DNA of 64,000 nucleotides from Bacteroidota bacterium (GCA_963169355.1 CAUJCR010000012.1:62001-126000), one strand, 5' to 3'; numbered from the stretch's first letter, positions 43,408-53,200 are shown. Program-made: numbers and translations. The notes: a model not told the origin generated them from the sequence alone.

Positions 43408-46308
43408 ATGAACACAAAATTAATTATCATATCACTACTTGCTTTTTCAAATTTAATTATAGCACAAAACGGCAGTATCACTGGAAAAGTGGTTGATTCA
43501 AAAACAGGTGAAGTATTACCAGGAGCCACAATATTAATTGAGGGAACAACAAAAGGAGTGTTGAGTGATTTTGAAGGAATCTACGCTATAAAGGGTTTGT
43601 TACCAGGAAAATATACCCTTATTTCTAGCTTTATAACATACGATAACAAGAAGAATATTGATGTTATTGTTAAAGCAAACGAAGTAACAGAATTTAATAT
43701 TGGCTTAGACCCATCAAGTTCTCAACAATTAACGGAGGTTGTTGTTCAAGCAGAAATGAATAAAGAAAATACAAATGCCATTTTATTTATGCAAAAAAAT
43801 AATGCAAGTGTCAGTGATGGTATTTCATCAGAAAGTATCAAAAAAACACCCGATAGAACAACAAGTGATGTTATAAAAAGAATCAGTGGTGCTACAATAC
43901 AAGACAATAAATTCGCCATTATTAGAGGAATGAGTGATAGATATAACACCGCTTATATAAATGGTGTTCCTTTACCTAGTTCAGAAAGTGATAAGAAAGC
44001 TTTTTCTTTTGATATTTTTCCATCTAATCTATTAGATAATATTATGATTATTAAAACAGCCACCCCTGATTTACCTGGCGATTTTGCAGGTGGTGTTATT
44101 CAAATTAATACGAAAGGTATTCCAAACAAAAACATGCAAAGTATCTCAATTGGGGCTGGTTATAATACACAAACAACATTTAAAGATATTAAAACCTATA
44201 AAGGAGGAAAAACTGATTGGCTTGGCATTGATGATGGAACAAGAGCGTTACCGAGTTCTCTTCCAACAACGAAAGATTTTTCACAAGATAAACTAGAGCA
44301 GATTAATTATGCTAAAATATTAAATTATGATTGGAGTTTACAAACTCAAAAAGCAATTCCTAACTTAAACCTACAATACTCATTAGCAAATGTAGGTAAG
44401 GTATTTAAAAGGAAAGCAGGGAGTATATTAGCAATCAACTATAACAATAACACAAATACAACATTTACAACTAGAAGAGATTTTTCGGAACAGGGCGAAA
44501 ATTATGAAATTATCAAGAATAGTGATTATCAAGACACCACATATACTAATAGCATTTTAGCAAGCGCACTTTGGAATTTAGCTTACAAACTAAATGACAA
44601 TAATCAAATTAGTTTAAAAAATCTATATAGCATAAATTCAGAAGATAAAGTAATAACCCGAAAGGGAGCATTAGATATAGGTAATAATAAATGGGAAAAG
44701 TCAAGTGCAAGATGGTTTACTCAAAATAAAATTTATTCGGGTCAATTAAATGGAGAACATAATATTGAAATTGCAAAAATCAAATTAAACTGGGTGGCAG
44801 GATATAGCCATATAAAAAGAGAGATGCCTAACTTAAGAGTAATGCGTTATACAAAAAGTTCAATCGAACAAAATGTAGAGGCTGATTCAACGCCTTACAC
44901 AGCAAACATTTTTACTAGTAACTCAACTTCAACTAGTAATGGTGGAACTATGTTATTTACAAAAACAGATGAGAGTATAAAAAGTATAAAATATGACTTA
45001 TCAAAAAACATTAAAATTAGTAAAACACAACATGAGTTAAAGTTAGGAGGAAATCATATTTACAGAGACAGAGCATTTACTGCAAGACTATTAGGTTATG
45101 GAATGTACAGAAAAAATTCATCATTAACCCCTAATACCAATTTACTATTGTTAGATGAATCAGAAATTTTTTCTCAATCGAACATGGGAATTATTGACGG
45201 ACCAGGTGTAAAAGACGGCGGTTTTTTATTAGTAGAAGCCACAACACCTAAAGATAGCTACCAAGCATCTTCGTTATTAAACGCAGGCTATTTATCAATT
45301 GACTCAAAATTCTTTGACCGTTTAAGATTTATATATGGCGCAAGAATTGAATCTTATAATCAAAAAATTACCTACTTTTTAAAACCTGATGAAGCAACTA
45401 CAAATGACACCACTGTAATAGACATCTTACCCTCAATTAATGCAGTATATAGCATAACAGAAAAAACAAATCTTAGATTATCCTACTACAGAACAGTATC
45501 TAGACCAGAGTTTAGGGAATTAGTACCATTTACATTTGTAGATTTTTCTAATGGATTTAGTATTGATGGGAATCCAACATTAATAAGAGGAAAGGTAGAT
45601 AACTACGATATAAGAGGTGAATGGTTTCCAGGCGTTGGGCAATTGGTTTCAATATCTGGCTTTTACAAACGAATTACTAATGCAACAGAAATGGCTGTGA
45701 ATGCAGCTTCACAAATTAAGAGTTTAACTTATGTAAACGTTCCATTAGTAGAAAACATAGGACTTGAATTAGAATATCGCATTAAATTAAGTAGTCTCTT
45801 TAAAAATGATTCATTAAACATCATTAAAAACACCTCATTCTTCTCAAATTTTGCCTATATACATTCTAAAGTAGATGTAAGTAAAATTAATGGTTCTGGT
45901 GCCTCCACTCGTCCACTTCAAGGCCAATCTCCCTACATTATTAATACAGGAATACAGTATTTGGATAATGAGAACGGATGGGGAGTTAGCTTATCCTATA
46001 ATGTAATTGGAAGAAGAATAGTAATTGTTGGTTCCACTGCAGAGCCCGACTTTTATGAAGCTCCAAGACATGTATTAGACTTACAATTATCTAAAACTAT
46101 CAAACAGAAATTTGAGATAAAACTAAACCTACGAGATATCTTGGCACAAAGACAAATTTGGTATCAAGACATTAATAAAAATGGAAAGCTTGATAAAAAT
46201 GCTGAAAAAGAAAGTCAAAACCTCACACATTCAAGCAATATAGACAATGTAATGTTTAATACAAAACTAGCACCTACTATATCTTTATCGTTATCCTACA
46301 AATTTTAG
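43408..46308 (+). CDS. TonB-dependent outer membrane receptor with carboxypeptidase-like N-terminal domain
   Basis: From ATG 43408 (MNTKLIIISLLAFSNLIIAQ, a signal peptide) the protein has 966 residues; the frame's earlier GTG is unlikely. Residues 22-105 are a CarboxypepD_reg-like domain (GSITGKVVDSKTGEVLPGAT, GTTKGVLSDFEGIYAIKGL). A plug follows (TPDRTTSDVIKRISGATIQD, IIRGMSDRYNTAYINGVPLP, FAGGVIQINTKG), then a 22-strand barrel ending SLSLSYKF. It imports a nutrient or siderophore across the outer membrane with TonB energy. The neighbouring response regulator and T9SS protein, with a shared upstream motif, suggest a co-regulated uptake unit; the ligand is unknown. Confidence 0.92.
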   Translation: MNTKLIIISLLAFSNLIIAQNGSITGKVVDSKTGEVLPGATILIEGTTKGVLSDFEGIYAIKGLLPGKYTLISSFITYDNKKNIDVIVKANEVTEFNIGLDPSSSQQLTEVVVQAEMNKENTNAILFMQKNNASVSDGISSESIKKTPDRTTSDVIKRISGATIQDNKFAIIRGMSDRYNTAYINGVPLPSSESDKKAFSFDIFPSNLLDNIMIIKTATPDLPGDFAGGVIQINTKGIPNKNMQSISIGAGYNTQTTFKDIKTYKGGKTDWLGIDDGTRALPSSLPTTKDFSQDKLEQINYAKILNYDWSLQTQKAIPNLNLQYSLANVGKVFKRKAGSILAINYNNNTNTTFTTRRDFSEQGENYEIIKNSDYQDTTYTNSILASALWNLAYKLNDNNQISLKNLYSINSEDKVITRKGALDIGNNKWEKSSARWFTQNKIYSGQLNGEHNIEIAKIKLNWVAGYSHIKREMPNLRVMRYTKSSIEQNVEADSTPYTANIFTSNSTSTSNGGTMLFTKTDESIKSIKYDLSKNIKISKTQHELKLGGNHIYRDRAFTARLLGYGMYRKNSSLTPNTNLLLLDESEIFSQSNMGIIDGPGVKDGGFLLVEATTPKDSYQASSLLNAGYLSIDSKFFDRLRFIYGARIESYNQKITYFLKPDEATTNDTTVIDILPSINAVYSITEKTNLRLSYYRTVSRPEFRELVPFTFVDFSNGFSIDGNPTLIRGKVDNYDIRGEWFPGVGQLVSISGFYKRITNATEMAVNAASQIKSLTYVNVPLVENIGLELEYRIKLSSLFKNDSLNIIKNTSFFSNFAYIHSKVDVSKINGSGASTRPLQGQSPYIINTGIQYLDNENGWGVSLSYNVIGRRIVIVGSTAEPDFYEAPRHVLDLQLSKTIKQKFEIKLNLRDILAQRQIWYQDINKNGKLDKNAEKESQNLTHSSNIDNVMFNTKLAPTISLSLSYKF

Positions 46309-46337
46309 CAAATCACAACATCATTAAATTTTAAAGC

Positions 46338-46427
46338 GAATCGAAATTATTAATATTCAATTAATATAATTATAAATTTTACATAAGATTTATTTAATGT
46401 TCAAGAAAGATTGCTGAAATAATTTTG
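46338..46427 (+). promoter_or_regulatory. Shared upstream motif, copy 2, and -7 box of the T9SS protein gene
   Basis: GAATCGAAATTA, TTA and ATATTCAATTAAT (46338-46365) repeat the motif seen at 43324-43348. A TAATTTTG -7 box is at 46420-46427, 25 bases before the ATG at 46452. This indicates a separate but similarly regulated promoter for the downstream gene. Confidence 0.45.
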
Positions 46428-46451
46428 TGGCAATAAAAAACAAAAAATATC

Positions 46452-48179
46452 ATGAAAAAAACTTATTTATCTGCGGCTTTACTTGCCAGCTCATTTTTAA
46501 CCGCACAGTCGCCATTTACATGGGATGTTACAACATACAAAGGCGCATTTCCAGTAACTGACAATACACCAGCAACAGATTGGACTTCTGGTTGGGCAAA
46601 TTGGGATCCCGAAAACACCGTTTATGCTGCTCCTACATCAACCATTACTGGAGATATTTCAACTAATACTTCGATAAGTGGTGTTGTGTATCTAGACGGT
46701 ATTGTGCATGTTAAGAACAATGCCATACTTACCATTGCGCCAGGCACAATTATTAGATGTAAATCAAATGATGTAAGCTTAAATCCTGGAACGCTCGTAA
46801 TCACAAAAGGCTCTAAAATTAATGCACAAGGCACAGCATCACAACCCATCGTTTTTACATCAAACAATTCAGTTAATGATGGTCGTAATCCTGGCGATTG
46901 GGGAGGGATTATCTTATTAGGGGATGCTGTAATAAATACAGGAGGCGTTTCTACTAATCCAAATGTAAGCAGAATTGAAGGTTTTGCAACAAATGACCCA
47001 TTAAGATATTATGGAGGTACAAATGACGCTGATGATTCAGGAATTTTATCTTATGTTAGAATTGAATTTGCAGGAGTTGCATTAGACCCATTACAATCAA
47101 ACTCAGAAATTAATGGTTTAACGCTAGGAGGAGTTGGTTCTGGTACACAGATTGACCATGTGCAAGTTTCATTTTGTGGCGATGATGCCTTTGAATGGTT
47201 TGGCGGGACAGTTGATGCAAAATATTTAATTGCATACAGAACAATTGATGATGATTTTGATACTGATTATGGATATAGAGGACGCGTACAATTTGGCTTA
47301 GGTGTTAAAGATCCTAATCTTTGGGATGCCATCTCAGGTGGTGCAAGTAACGGAATAGAATCGGATAACAATGGCACCTCTCCATATTTAGCACTACCAC
47401 TAACAAAACCTGTATTTTCTAATTTTACTTTTATAGGTGCTAAAGGAGATGGATCGGTGTACGGTTCGGGGAGTTTACCCGTTGGTGAAGCACACGAAGC
47501 AGCGGCGCACATACGTCGTAACTCTTCACATTCAATATTTAATTCACTTATTTTAGGTTACGAAAAAGGATTACGTTTACAAAATGCTGTAACGCAAGAT
47601 AATTTTAATGCTCCATCAAACGCTGATTCGGTTGCTGTAATTGCAAATGTTAACATTACATCTGAAATCCCTTCTACTTATATAACCGAATCGGCTACTG
47701 TTTTTAATCAAAGTTGGTATCATAACTATTCCGTTTCAAATAACATTGATACAGTTACTACAATTGCTCAGATTAATTTTGTAAATGCTTTTGTGCCTCT
47801 AGGGTCAACACCAGACTATCGCCTTTCTGCCACTTCGGCAGCAGCAACTGGCGCATCATTTACGCATCCAGCATTTGTTGGTGGTTTCACAGGCATTGAA
47901 GATAACATCCATCTAATTAAAAATTCCTTTAATGTATTTCCTAATCCAACCTCAGAAAGTACTACTCTAACATTTGATATTAAAGAAGAAAGTAAGGTTA
48001 CAATTGCCTTATATGATATACTAGGCAACTTAGTTGATTTAATCTCAAACAACGATTCATTTGAAAAAGGACATCATTCTATGAAAGTTAGTACTTCTCA
48101 TTTATTAAGTGGGGTTTACTTTATTTCAATTGAATTAAACAACACAAAAGAAACCAAAAAAGTAATTATTAATCATTAA
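46452..48179 (+). CDS. Secreted protein with T9SS type A sorting domain, partner of the TonB receptor
   Basis: The 575-residue protein has a signal peptide (YLSAALLASSFLTAQ). Its body is beta-helix-like: GVVYLDGIVHVKNNAILTIA, PGTIIRC, GSKINAQGTASQPIVFTSNN, GDWGGIILLGDAVINTGG, and later YVRIEFAGVALDP and GDDAFEWFGGTVDAKYLIAY. The type A sorting domain closes it: NSFNVFPNPTSES, IALYDILGNLVDL, LLSGVYFISIEL. Similar proteins are often paired with TonB receptors in Bacteroidota. Probably a surface protein working with the receptor; the substrate is not known. A strong terminator follows. Confidence 0.88.
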   Translation: MKKTYLSAALLASSFLTAQSPFTWDVTTYKGAFPVTDNTPATDWTSGWANWDPENTVYAAPTSTITGDISTNTSISGVVYLDGIVHVKNNAILTIAPGTIIRCKSNDVSLNPGTLVITKGSKINAQGTASQPIVFTSNNSVNDGRNPGDWGGIILLGDAVINTGGVSTNPNVSRIEGFATNDPLRYYGGTNDADDSGILSYVRIEFAGVALDPLQSNSEINGLTLGGVGSGTQIDHVQVSFCGDDAFEWFGGTVDAKYLIAYRTIDDDFDTDYGYRGRVQFGLGVKDPNLWDAISGGASNGIESDNNGTSPYLALPLTKPVFSNFTFIGAKGDGSVYGSGSLPVGEAHEAAAHIRRNSSHSIFNSLILGYEKGLRLQNAVTQDNFNAPSNADSVAVIANVNITSEIPSTYITESATVFNQSWYHNYSVSNNIDTVTTIAQINFVNAFVPLGSTPDYRLSATSAAATGASFTHPAFVGGFTGIEDNIHLIKNSFNVFPNPTSESTTLTFDIKEESKVTIALYDILGNLVDLISNNDSFEKGHHSMKVSTSHLLSGVYFISIELNNTKETKKVIINH

Positions 48180-48192
48180 TTCAATTTTACTT

Positions 48193-48221
48193 AAAGGTGC
48201 AAACATTGAGTTTGCACCTTT
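48193..48221 (+). terminator. Intrinsic terminator abutting the atypical regulator gene
   Basis: AAAGGTGCAAAC (48193-48204) and GTTTGCACCTTT (48210-48221) form a perfect 12-bp stem with a 5-base loop, followed by ATATTTATGG. The ATG of the next gene is at 48228, only 6 bases after the stem, leaving no room for a promoter between them. The next gene must be reached by read-through. Confidence 0.85.
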
Positions 48222-48227
48222 ATATTT

Positions 48228-48920
48228 ATGGAAAATACATTCCACATAGTTCTAGTTTCAAATCAAAAAACATTTGCTAAAAATGTAGTTCCCATCTTAG
48301 AAGAAGATAAAAATAAAATTTCAATTATCAGTTCAGAAAAAGCTCTTTACACCCTACTTAACAGAGGAAAGGTTGATCTGATATTGATAGAACTTGACTT
48401 CAAACCAAAAGATGGGATTACGCTAACTGGTGAGATAAAAAATTATAAAAAATTTAAATCACCACATATCATGTTATACTCTAACAAACTGGATGATTAT
48501 ATACAAATTATTGCATATAACTCAGGTGTTGATGATTTTATATCATCAAATATAAACCCAGCATTATTGAAAGCTCGTATCTCATCCATTAAAAATCGAT
48601 TAACTAAAATTTATACAAGCACGAAACGCACACCAATAGAATCAAATTTCTATGTTGATAAAGAGCAATATTTAATTCATACTTCCAAAGGGAAAATAAG
48701 CTTACCGAAAAAAGAATTTGAATTAATTAATTTAATGTACAAGAACAACAAAAAAGTATTTACTAGGAAAGAATTTACAATGCTAATTTGGAATCTGAAT
48801 GAACCTACTAAAAGCAGAAGAATTGATACTCATATTAGGAATATTCGTAAAGTTCTTGGAAAAGAGGTTATAAAAACCATCAAAGGAAAAGGCTATAGCA
48901 TTAATAATGAAATGCTATAA
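48228..48920 (+). CDS. OmpR-family regulator with a degenerate receiver domain (Glu at the phosphoacceptor position)
   Basis: The 230-residue protein keeps the response-regulator layout but lacks the phosphorylation residues. The acidic pair is Ser-Asn (VLVSNQKT), the phosphoacceptor position is Glu55 (LILIELDFKPKDG), and the conserved Lys is Ser107 (FISSNINP). The winged helix is intact (LPKKEFELINLMYKNNKKVF, SRRIDTHIRNIRKVLGKEVI, TIKGKGYSI) and close to that of the regulator at 42553. It probably acts without phosphorylation, perhaps in a locked form, at sites overlapping those of its relative. It sits directly behind the terminator of the T9SS gene. Confidence 0.88.
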   Translation: MENTFHIVLVSNQKTFAKNVVPILEEDKNKISIISSEKALYTLLNRGKVDLILIELDFKPKDGITLTGEIKNYKKFKSPHIMLYSNKLDDYIQIIAYNSGVDDFISSNINPALLKARISSIKNRLTKIYTSTKRTPIESNFYVDKEQYLIHTSKGKISLPKKEFELINLMYKNNKKVFTRKEFTMLIWNLNEPTKSRRIDTHIRNIRKVLGKEVIKTIKGKGYSINNEML

Positions 48921-48921
48921 C

Positions 48922-49896
48922 TTAATGTTGCAGTGGGCGTTTTTTAATCATCCCTCCTTTAGTATCCTTGATACTATTCATCACCACAAAGGCATTTGGA
49001 TCAATTTTTAAAATCTCTGTATTCAATTTATTAAGTTCTAATCTTGTAATAACTGTAAAGATAATATCAATATCGGTTCCTTCACCACGTTTACCATATC
49101 CACGTTTACCTGCATAAACAGTTACCCCACGTCCCATATCCTCAATAATCATTTGTCTAATCTCTTCACTATGTGATGAAATAATGGTAACACCTGTATA
49201 TTCTTCGATACCCTGTATTACAAAATCTAATGTTTTGGATGCCGCTAAGTAAGTAATCATGGAATAGAGAGCAGCTTCAATAGAAAGGAAATAGGCAGCA
49301 GTAGAGAAAATGATAATATTAATTCCAATAATAACATCTCCCATAGTTACCCCAAACTTACGGCTTAGAAATATAGCTAATACTTCCGTTCCGTCTAACA
49401 CAGCTCCACCTCGTACTGATAATCCAATACCAGAACCAAGGAAGAATCCACCAAAAACAGCTACTAATAATTTGTCATGGGTAATTTCCGGAAATTCAAT
49501 AAACGTAATACTTAAAGCTAATCCCGCTATACTAATAATGGTTTTTATAGCAAATTGTTTATCTACCACCTTAAATGCAAGCAACACAAATGGTACGTTT
49601 ACTAATACGAGCAGGATAGATAAAGGAGCATTTAATAAATCAGCTAATAAAAGTGAAATACCCGTAGCACCACCATCAATAAAATGACTTGGCAATAAAA
49701 AACTTTCTAATCCAAAAGCAGCTGATGCAATGCCAAGCGCTATTAAAAAGATATCGCGTAATAAACGATGAAACGAAACCCTTAAAGAAACAAAGCCCTT
49801 TGCAATATAATACGGGGTATAATTCTTGTGTTTATTGGTTTTATTCTTATAGTTTAAAACCAAATAAATAACTGCTTTCTCAAAAAATTTCCTCAT
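48922..49896 (-). CDS. YitT family membrane protein
   Basis: The 324-residue protein has five or six membrane helices (LLRDIFLIALGIASAAFGLE; LSILLVLVNVPFVLLAFKVV; TIISIAGLALSITFI; LLVAVFGGFFLGSGIGLSVR; VIIGINIIIFSTAAYFLSIE). A soluble DUF2179 domain lies at the C terminus (ITYLAASKTLDFVIQGIEEY, GVTVYAGKRGYGKRGEGTDI, ILKIDPNAFVVMNSIKDTKG). GGATGISLLLADL and GGAVLDGTEVLAIFLSRKFG are family motifs. The function of YitT proteins is not established; transport has been proposed. It is convergent with the atypical regulator gene, 1 base apart. Confidence 0.92.
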   Translation of the reverse strand: MRKFFEKAVIYLVLNYKNKTNKHKNYTPYYIAKGFVSLRVSFHRLLRDIFLIALGIASAAFGLESFLLPSHFIDGGATGISLLLADLLNAPLSILLVLVNVPFVLLAFKVVDKQFAIKTIISIAGLALSITFIEFPEITHDKLLVAVFGGFFLGSGIGLSVRGGAVLDGTEVLAIFLSRKFGVTMGDVIIGINIIIFSTAAYFLSIEAALYSMITYLAASKTLDFVIQGIEEYTGVTIISSHSEEIRQMIIEDMGRGVTVYAGKRGYGKRGEGTDIDIIFTVITRLELNKLNTEILKIDPNAFVVMNSIKDTKGGMIKKRPLQH

Positions 49897-49947
49897 ACTT
49901 ATTTATTTGTTTTAATCTAGTTTTTAAAGACTAGAAACTCAATATAC

Positions 49948-50484
49948 CTATTTATCTCGGTATATGACTAAATTAATAATTCCTAATGCTGGCGTACTAT
50001 TATCCGTAAGCGACACCACAAAAGGTTTACGTTCTCCTTCAAAACAATTATATACTACAAATCCCTTGTCTTCAGTTGGGTTAGGTAGTTTTTGCTCATA
50101 ATAACGTTTTAAATCATTAAATATATCCGTACTTAAATCTATATCTGTACAATTAATTTGAATTTCTACTTCATCCAAACTGTCATTTTGTAAATTATAG
50201 GTTACCGAATAATTAGTAACACTATCTATTTTAAATTCAAAATATAAATAATTCGTATCTCTTTCAGTAGGTACTGCTTGTTCTTTTTTAATAATAGAAT
50301 CTGTTCTACTATTTAAATTTAATCCTCTAATTACACCATCTTTGGTTTTAATAATGTCATCTAACACCACATTATATCCTGGAAACACTCTTTGTTTCTT
50401 GGGTTGCTCTATTGGTTGTGTATTATTACACGCCCATAAAAACAGTGTAATGACAACTAAACTATAATAAATAATTTTATGCAT
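49948..50484 (-). CDS. Hypothetical lipoprotein
   Basis: The 178-residue protein has a lipoprotein signal: YSLVVITLFLWACNNTQP with lipobox LWAC, Cys at residue 19. The mature part is beta-rich (VFPGYNVVLDDIIKTKDGVI, NYLYFEFKIDSVTNYSVTYN, FVVSLTDNSTPALGIINLVI). No known domain is recognised. It lies 3 bases after lysS on the same strand and may be co-transcribed. Outer-membrane or periplasmic location inferred from the lipobox. Confidence 0.8.
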   Translation of the reverse strand: MHKIIYYSLVVITLFLWACNNTQPIEQPKKQRVFPGYNVVLDDIIKTKDGVIRGLNLNSRTDSIIKKEQAVPTERDTNYLYFEFKIDSVTNYSVTYNLQNDSLDEVEIQINCTDIDLSTDIFNDLKRYYEQKLPNPTEDKGFVVYNCFEGERKPFVVSLTDNSTPALGIINLVIYRDK

Positions 50485-50487
50485 AAA

Positions 50488-52029
50488 TTATTTTTCTAAC
50501 TCCTCGCTAGTTACGGTTTGTACTTCTGGTCTCATTTGTGGAAATAATAATACATCTTGAATAGATGGCTGATTGGTTAACAACATACACAATCTATCAA
50601 TTCCAAATCCAATACCCGATGTAGGAGGCATACCATATTCTAAGGCACGTAAGAAATCATAATCAATAAACATAGCCTCATCATCGCCTCGTTCCATAAG
50701 CCTTACTTGTTCTTCAAATCGTTCACGCTGATCAATAGGATCATTTAATTCAGAATAAGCATTAGCTATTTCTTTTCCATTTATCATCAATTCAAAACGC
50801 TCTACCAAACCTTGTTTATCTCTGTGTTTTTTGGTAAGTGGACTCATCTCAACTGGATAATCGGTAATAAATGTAGGCTGTATATAATTTGATTCACACT
50901 TTTCACCAAATATAGTATCAATTAGCTTTGCTTTACCCATTGAGTTATCAATCTCTAGATGTAGCTTTTTACAAACCTCACGTAATTGAGTTTCATCCAT
51001 ATTACTCACATCAATGCCAGTATGCTCTTTAATAGCATCATAAATAGTAACTCGTTTAAATGGCGGCGTGAAATTAATTAACTTATCTCCTACCGGAATT
51101 TCGGCTGTACCATGTAAATCTAGTGCAATTTTTTCGAGTAGTTTTTCGGTAGTGTTCATCATCCAAAAATAATCGCGATAGGCTACATAAAACTCTAAAA
51201 CCGTAAACTCAGGATTATGCGTTCTATCCATTCCTTCATTTCTGAAATTACGACTGAACTCATACACCCAATCAAATCCCCCCACTATCAATCGTTTTAA
51301 ATATAACTCGTTAGCAATACGTAAATACAACGGAATATCTAAAGCATTGTGATGTGTGAGAAACGGGCGCGCAGCTGCTCCACCCGGAATAGTTTGTAAA
51401 ACTGGCGTATCAACTTCTAATGCGCCATTATTGTTTAAAAAATCTCTAATAGATGAAATAATTTTGGAGCGTTGCTCAAATGTTTTCTTAACTTTTGGAT
51501 TAATGATTAAATCTACATAACGCTGACGATAACGAAACTCTGGATCAGACACCTCATCAAAGGCATTACCTTCAGCATCTGTTTTTACAACTGGCAAAGG
51601 CTTTAATGATTTACTTAACAACTTAAAAGAAGTAACATGTATAGAGATTTCACCTGTTTTAGTAGTAAACACATAACCCTCTACGCCAATAATGTCGCCT
51701 AAATCAATTAATTTTTTCCATACAACATCATACAATGTTTTATCTTCTCCTGCACATATATCATCTCTACGAACATAAATTTGAATTCGCTCTGTACTAT
51801 CTTGAATTAATGCAAAAGCTGCCTTGCCCATATCTCGTACACTCATAATACGACCAGCAATGCTTATATCTTTATAGTTAAGCTTATCTCTTTCGTAGTT
51901 TTCTTTAATATCCTCGGCTGTTACATTTACTTTAAATTCAGCTGCTGGATATGGATCAATCCCTAGTTTTCTTAACTCCTCTAACTTTTCGCGTCTTAAT
52001 ATTTCTTGTTCGCTTAACTCTTGAAACAT
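50488..52029 (-). CDS. lysS: Lysyl-tRNA synthetase, class II
   Basis: The enzyme charges tRNA-Lys. Its 513 residues match the family. The N-terminal OB fold (about 50-150) binds the anticodon (ISIAGRIMSVRDMGKAAFAL). Class II motifs are visible: motif 1 around LEVDTPVLQTIPGGAAARPF, motif 2 FSRNFRNEGMDRTHNPEF, and motif 3 PPTSGIGFGIDRLCMLL near the C terminus. The end LLFPQMRPEVQTV is typical. The gene is divergent from 52172 and upstream of a lipoprotein gene. Confidence 0.97.
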   Translation of the reverse strand: MFQELSEQEILRREKLEELRKLGIDPYPAAEFKVNVTAEDIKENYERDKLNYKDISIAGRIMSVRDMGKAAFALIQDSTERIQIYVRRDDICAGEDKTLYDVVWKKLIDLGDIIGVEGYVFTTKTGEISIHVTSFKLLSKSLKPLPVVKTDAEGNAFDEVSDPEFRYRQRYVDLIINPKVKKTFEQRSKIISSIRDFLNNNGALEVDTPVLQTIPGGAAARPFLTHHNALDIPLYLRIANELYLKRLIVGGFDWVYEFSRNFRNEGMDRTHNPEFTVLEFYVAYRDYFWMMNTTEKLLEKIALDLHGTAEIPVGDKLINFTPPFKRVTIYDAIKEHTGIDVSNMDETQLREVCKKLHLEIDNSMGKAKLIDTIFGEKCESNYIQPTFITDYPVEMSPLTKKHRDKQGLVERFELMINGKEIANAYSELNDPIDQRERFEEQVRLMERGDDEAMFIDYDFLRALEYGMPPTSGIGFGIDRLCMLLTNQPSIQDVLLFPQMRPEVQTVTSEELEK

Positions 52030-52171
52030 AATCTCTATTTAAATAAAATTTTTCCCGAAGTTAATTATTTAAGCCTAGCAATATAACCCAAAACAAGCCT
52101 AACTTTTCACATTTTATTAAAAGATAGACCATAAATAAGTGTAATTTTTAAAAATAGAACTATTTTTGAAT

Positions 52172-53161
52172 ATGCGATTTTTAACCTCTTTCTCATTCTA
52201 TTTGCTTTTAGGGTTTTGTATAACCTATATTAACCCCGCATTTGCTCAAGAAAATGAGAAAGAAATGCCACAAACCGAAGCCTCAGATGAACAAGATCTA
52301 TATGTGCCAGACAAAGGGTTCCATTTAGGCGTTATTATTGGAGCTTATTGGGCTAATAGAAATACCGCTTATTTATACGATGGGTATGGTTACGACATTT
52401 ACGGACAACGAAATTCATTTGTTAATAGTGTATTGCGCGACCAGATTGTGAATGTTTATGGCGGCGGTAATGGCGGTGTAGATTATATAGCTCAATTACT
52501 TAATGTAAACCCTGGCGATTGGACGTTTACAGAAAGTGATATGCCCGTAAATTTAAGATATACTACTACTTACGTTGTTGGGCTTAACACCCGATATAGG
52601 ATTGACAAAAAATCAGCCATACTTTTAAATATAAATGGCACAAAACTAAATGTAAATGGTAAATTTACGATTACCGCATTAAACACCACTGGTGCTGGAA
52701 ATGGCTTAGGTAATGGATTTAACAACACGCCTCGCATTAATCAATTTGCTATTGTTGGATCCGAACAACGTTTGATGTTTCAATTTGGATATCAACGCTT
52801 GTTGGGTAAAAACAAACGTCTTAACTTCTTAGTAGAAGCAGGTATGAATATTATCATGTCAAAAGCTCAAAAAAACCAAGCCGTATTTACGAGTGATTTT
52901 AATGGTGGCGCCAATAATTTTACAATTGATTTAATGAATGTATATCGCCAATCACAATATTACTACTACAGTGCAAAATATTTTACTGGTGTAGGCATTG
53001 GTGCTTTTGCTGGCTTGGGTATTAATTTTAATATCAATCCTAAATATAGCATTCAACTTTTATATAATCCTTCCTACGACCGCATTACCTTAGGCTATGC
53101 CCCAACTTTTAAACTTCAAAATGCTTGCGGATTTAGAGTTTATTATAATCTAAGCTATTAA
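52172..53161 (+). CDS. Outer-membrane beta-barrel-type hypothetical protein
   Basis: From ATG 52172 the protein has 329 residues; a TTG two codons upstream is less likely. It has a signal peptide (FSFYLLLGFCITYINPAFAQ) and an acidic linker (ENEKEMPQTEASDEQDL). Alternating strands follow (FHLGVIIGAYWANRNTAYLY, VNLRYTTTYVVGLNTRYRID, YFTGVGIGAFAGLGINFNIN), ending FRVYYNLSY. This fits an 8-12-stranded barrel. The function is unknown. It is upstream of the MacAB-like operon but separated by a promoter-like box. Confidence 0.78.
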   Translation: MRFLTSFSFYLLLGFCITYINPAFAQENEKEMPQTEASDEQDLYVPDKGFHLGVIIGAYWANRNTAYLYDGYGYDIYGQRNSFVNSVLRDQIVNVYGGGNGGVDYIAQLLNVNPGDWTFTESDMPVNLRYTTTYVVGLNTRYRIDKKSAILLNINGTKLNVNGKFTITALNTTGAGNGLGNGFNNTPRINQFAIVGSEQRLMFQFGYQRLLGKNKRLNFLVEAGMNIIMSKAQKNQAVFTSDFNGGANNFTIDLMNVYRQSQYYYYSAKYFTGVGIGAFAGLGINFNINPKYSIQLLYNPSYDRITLGYAPTFKLQNACGFRVYYNLSY

Positions 53162-53200
53162 TAAAGGTTAAACGACTTATTTTACGTTATAAGTGGTAAT

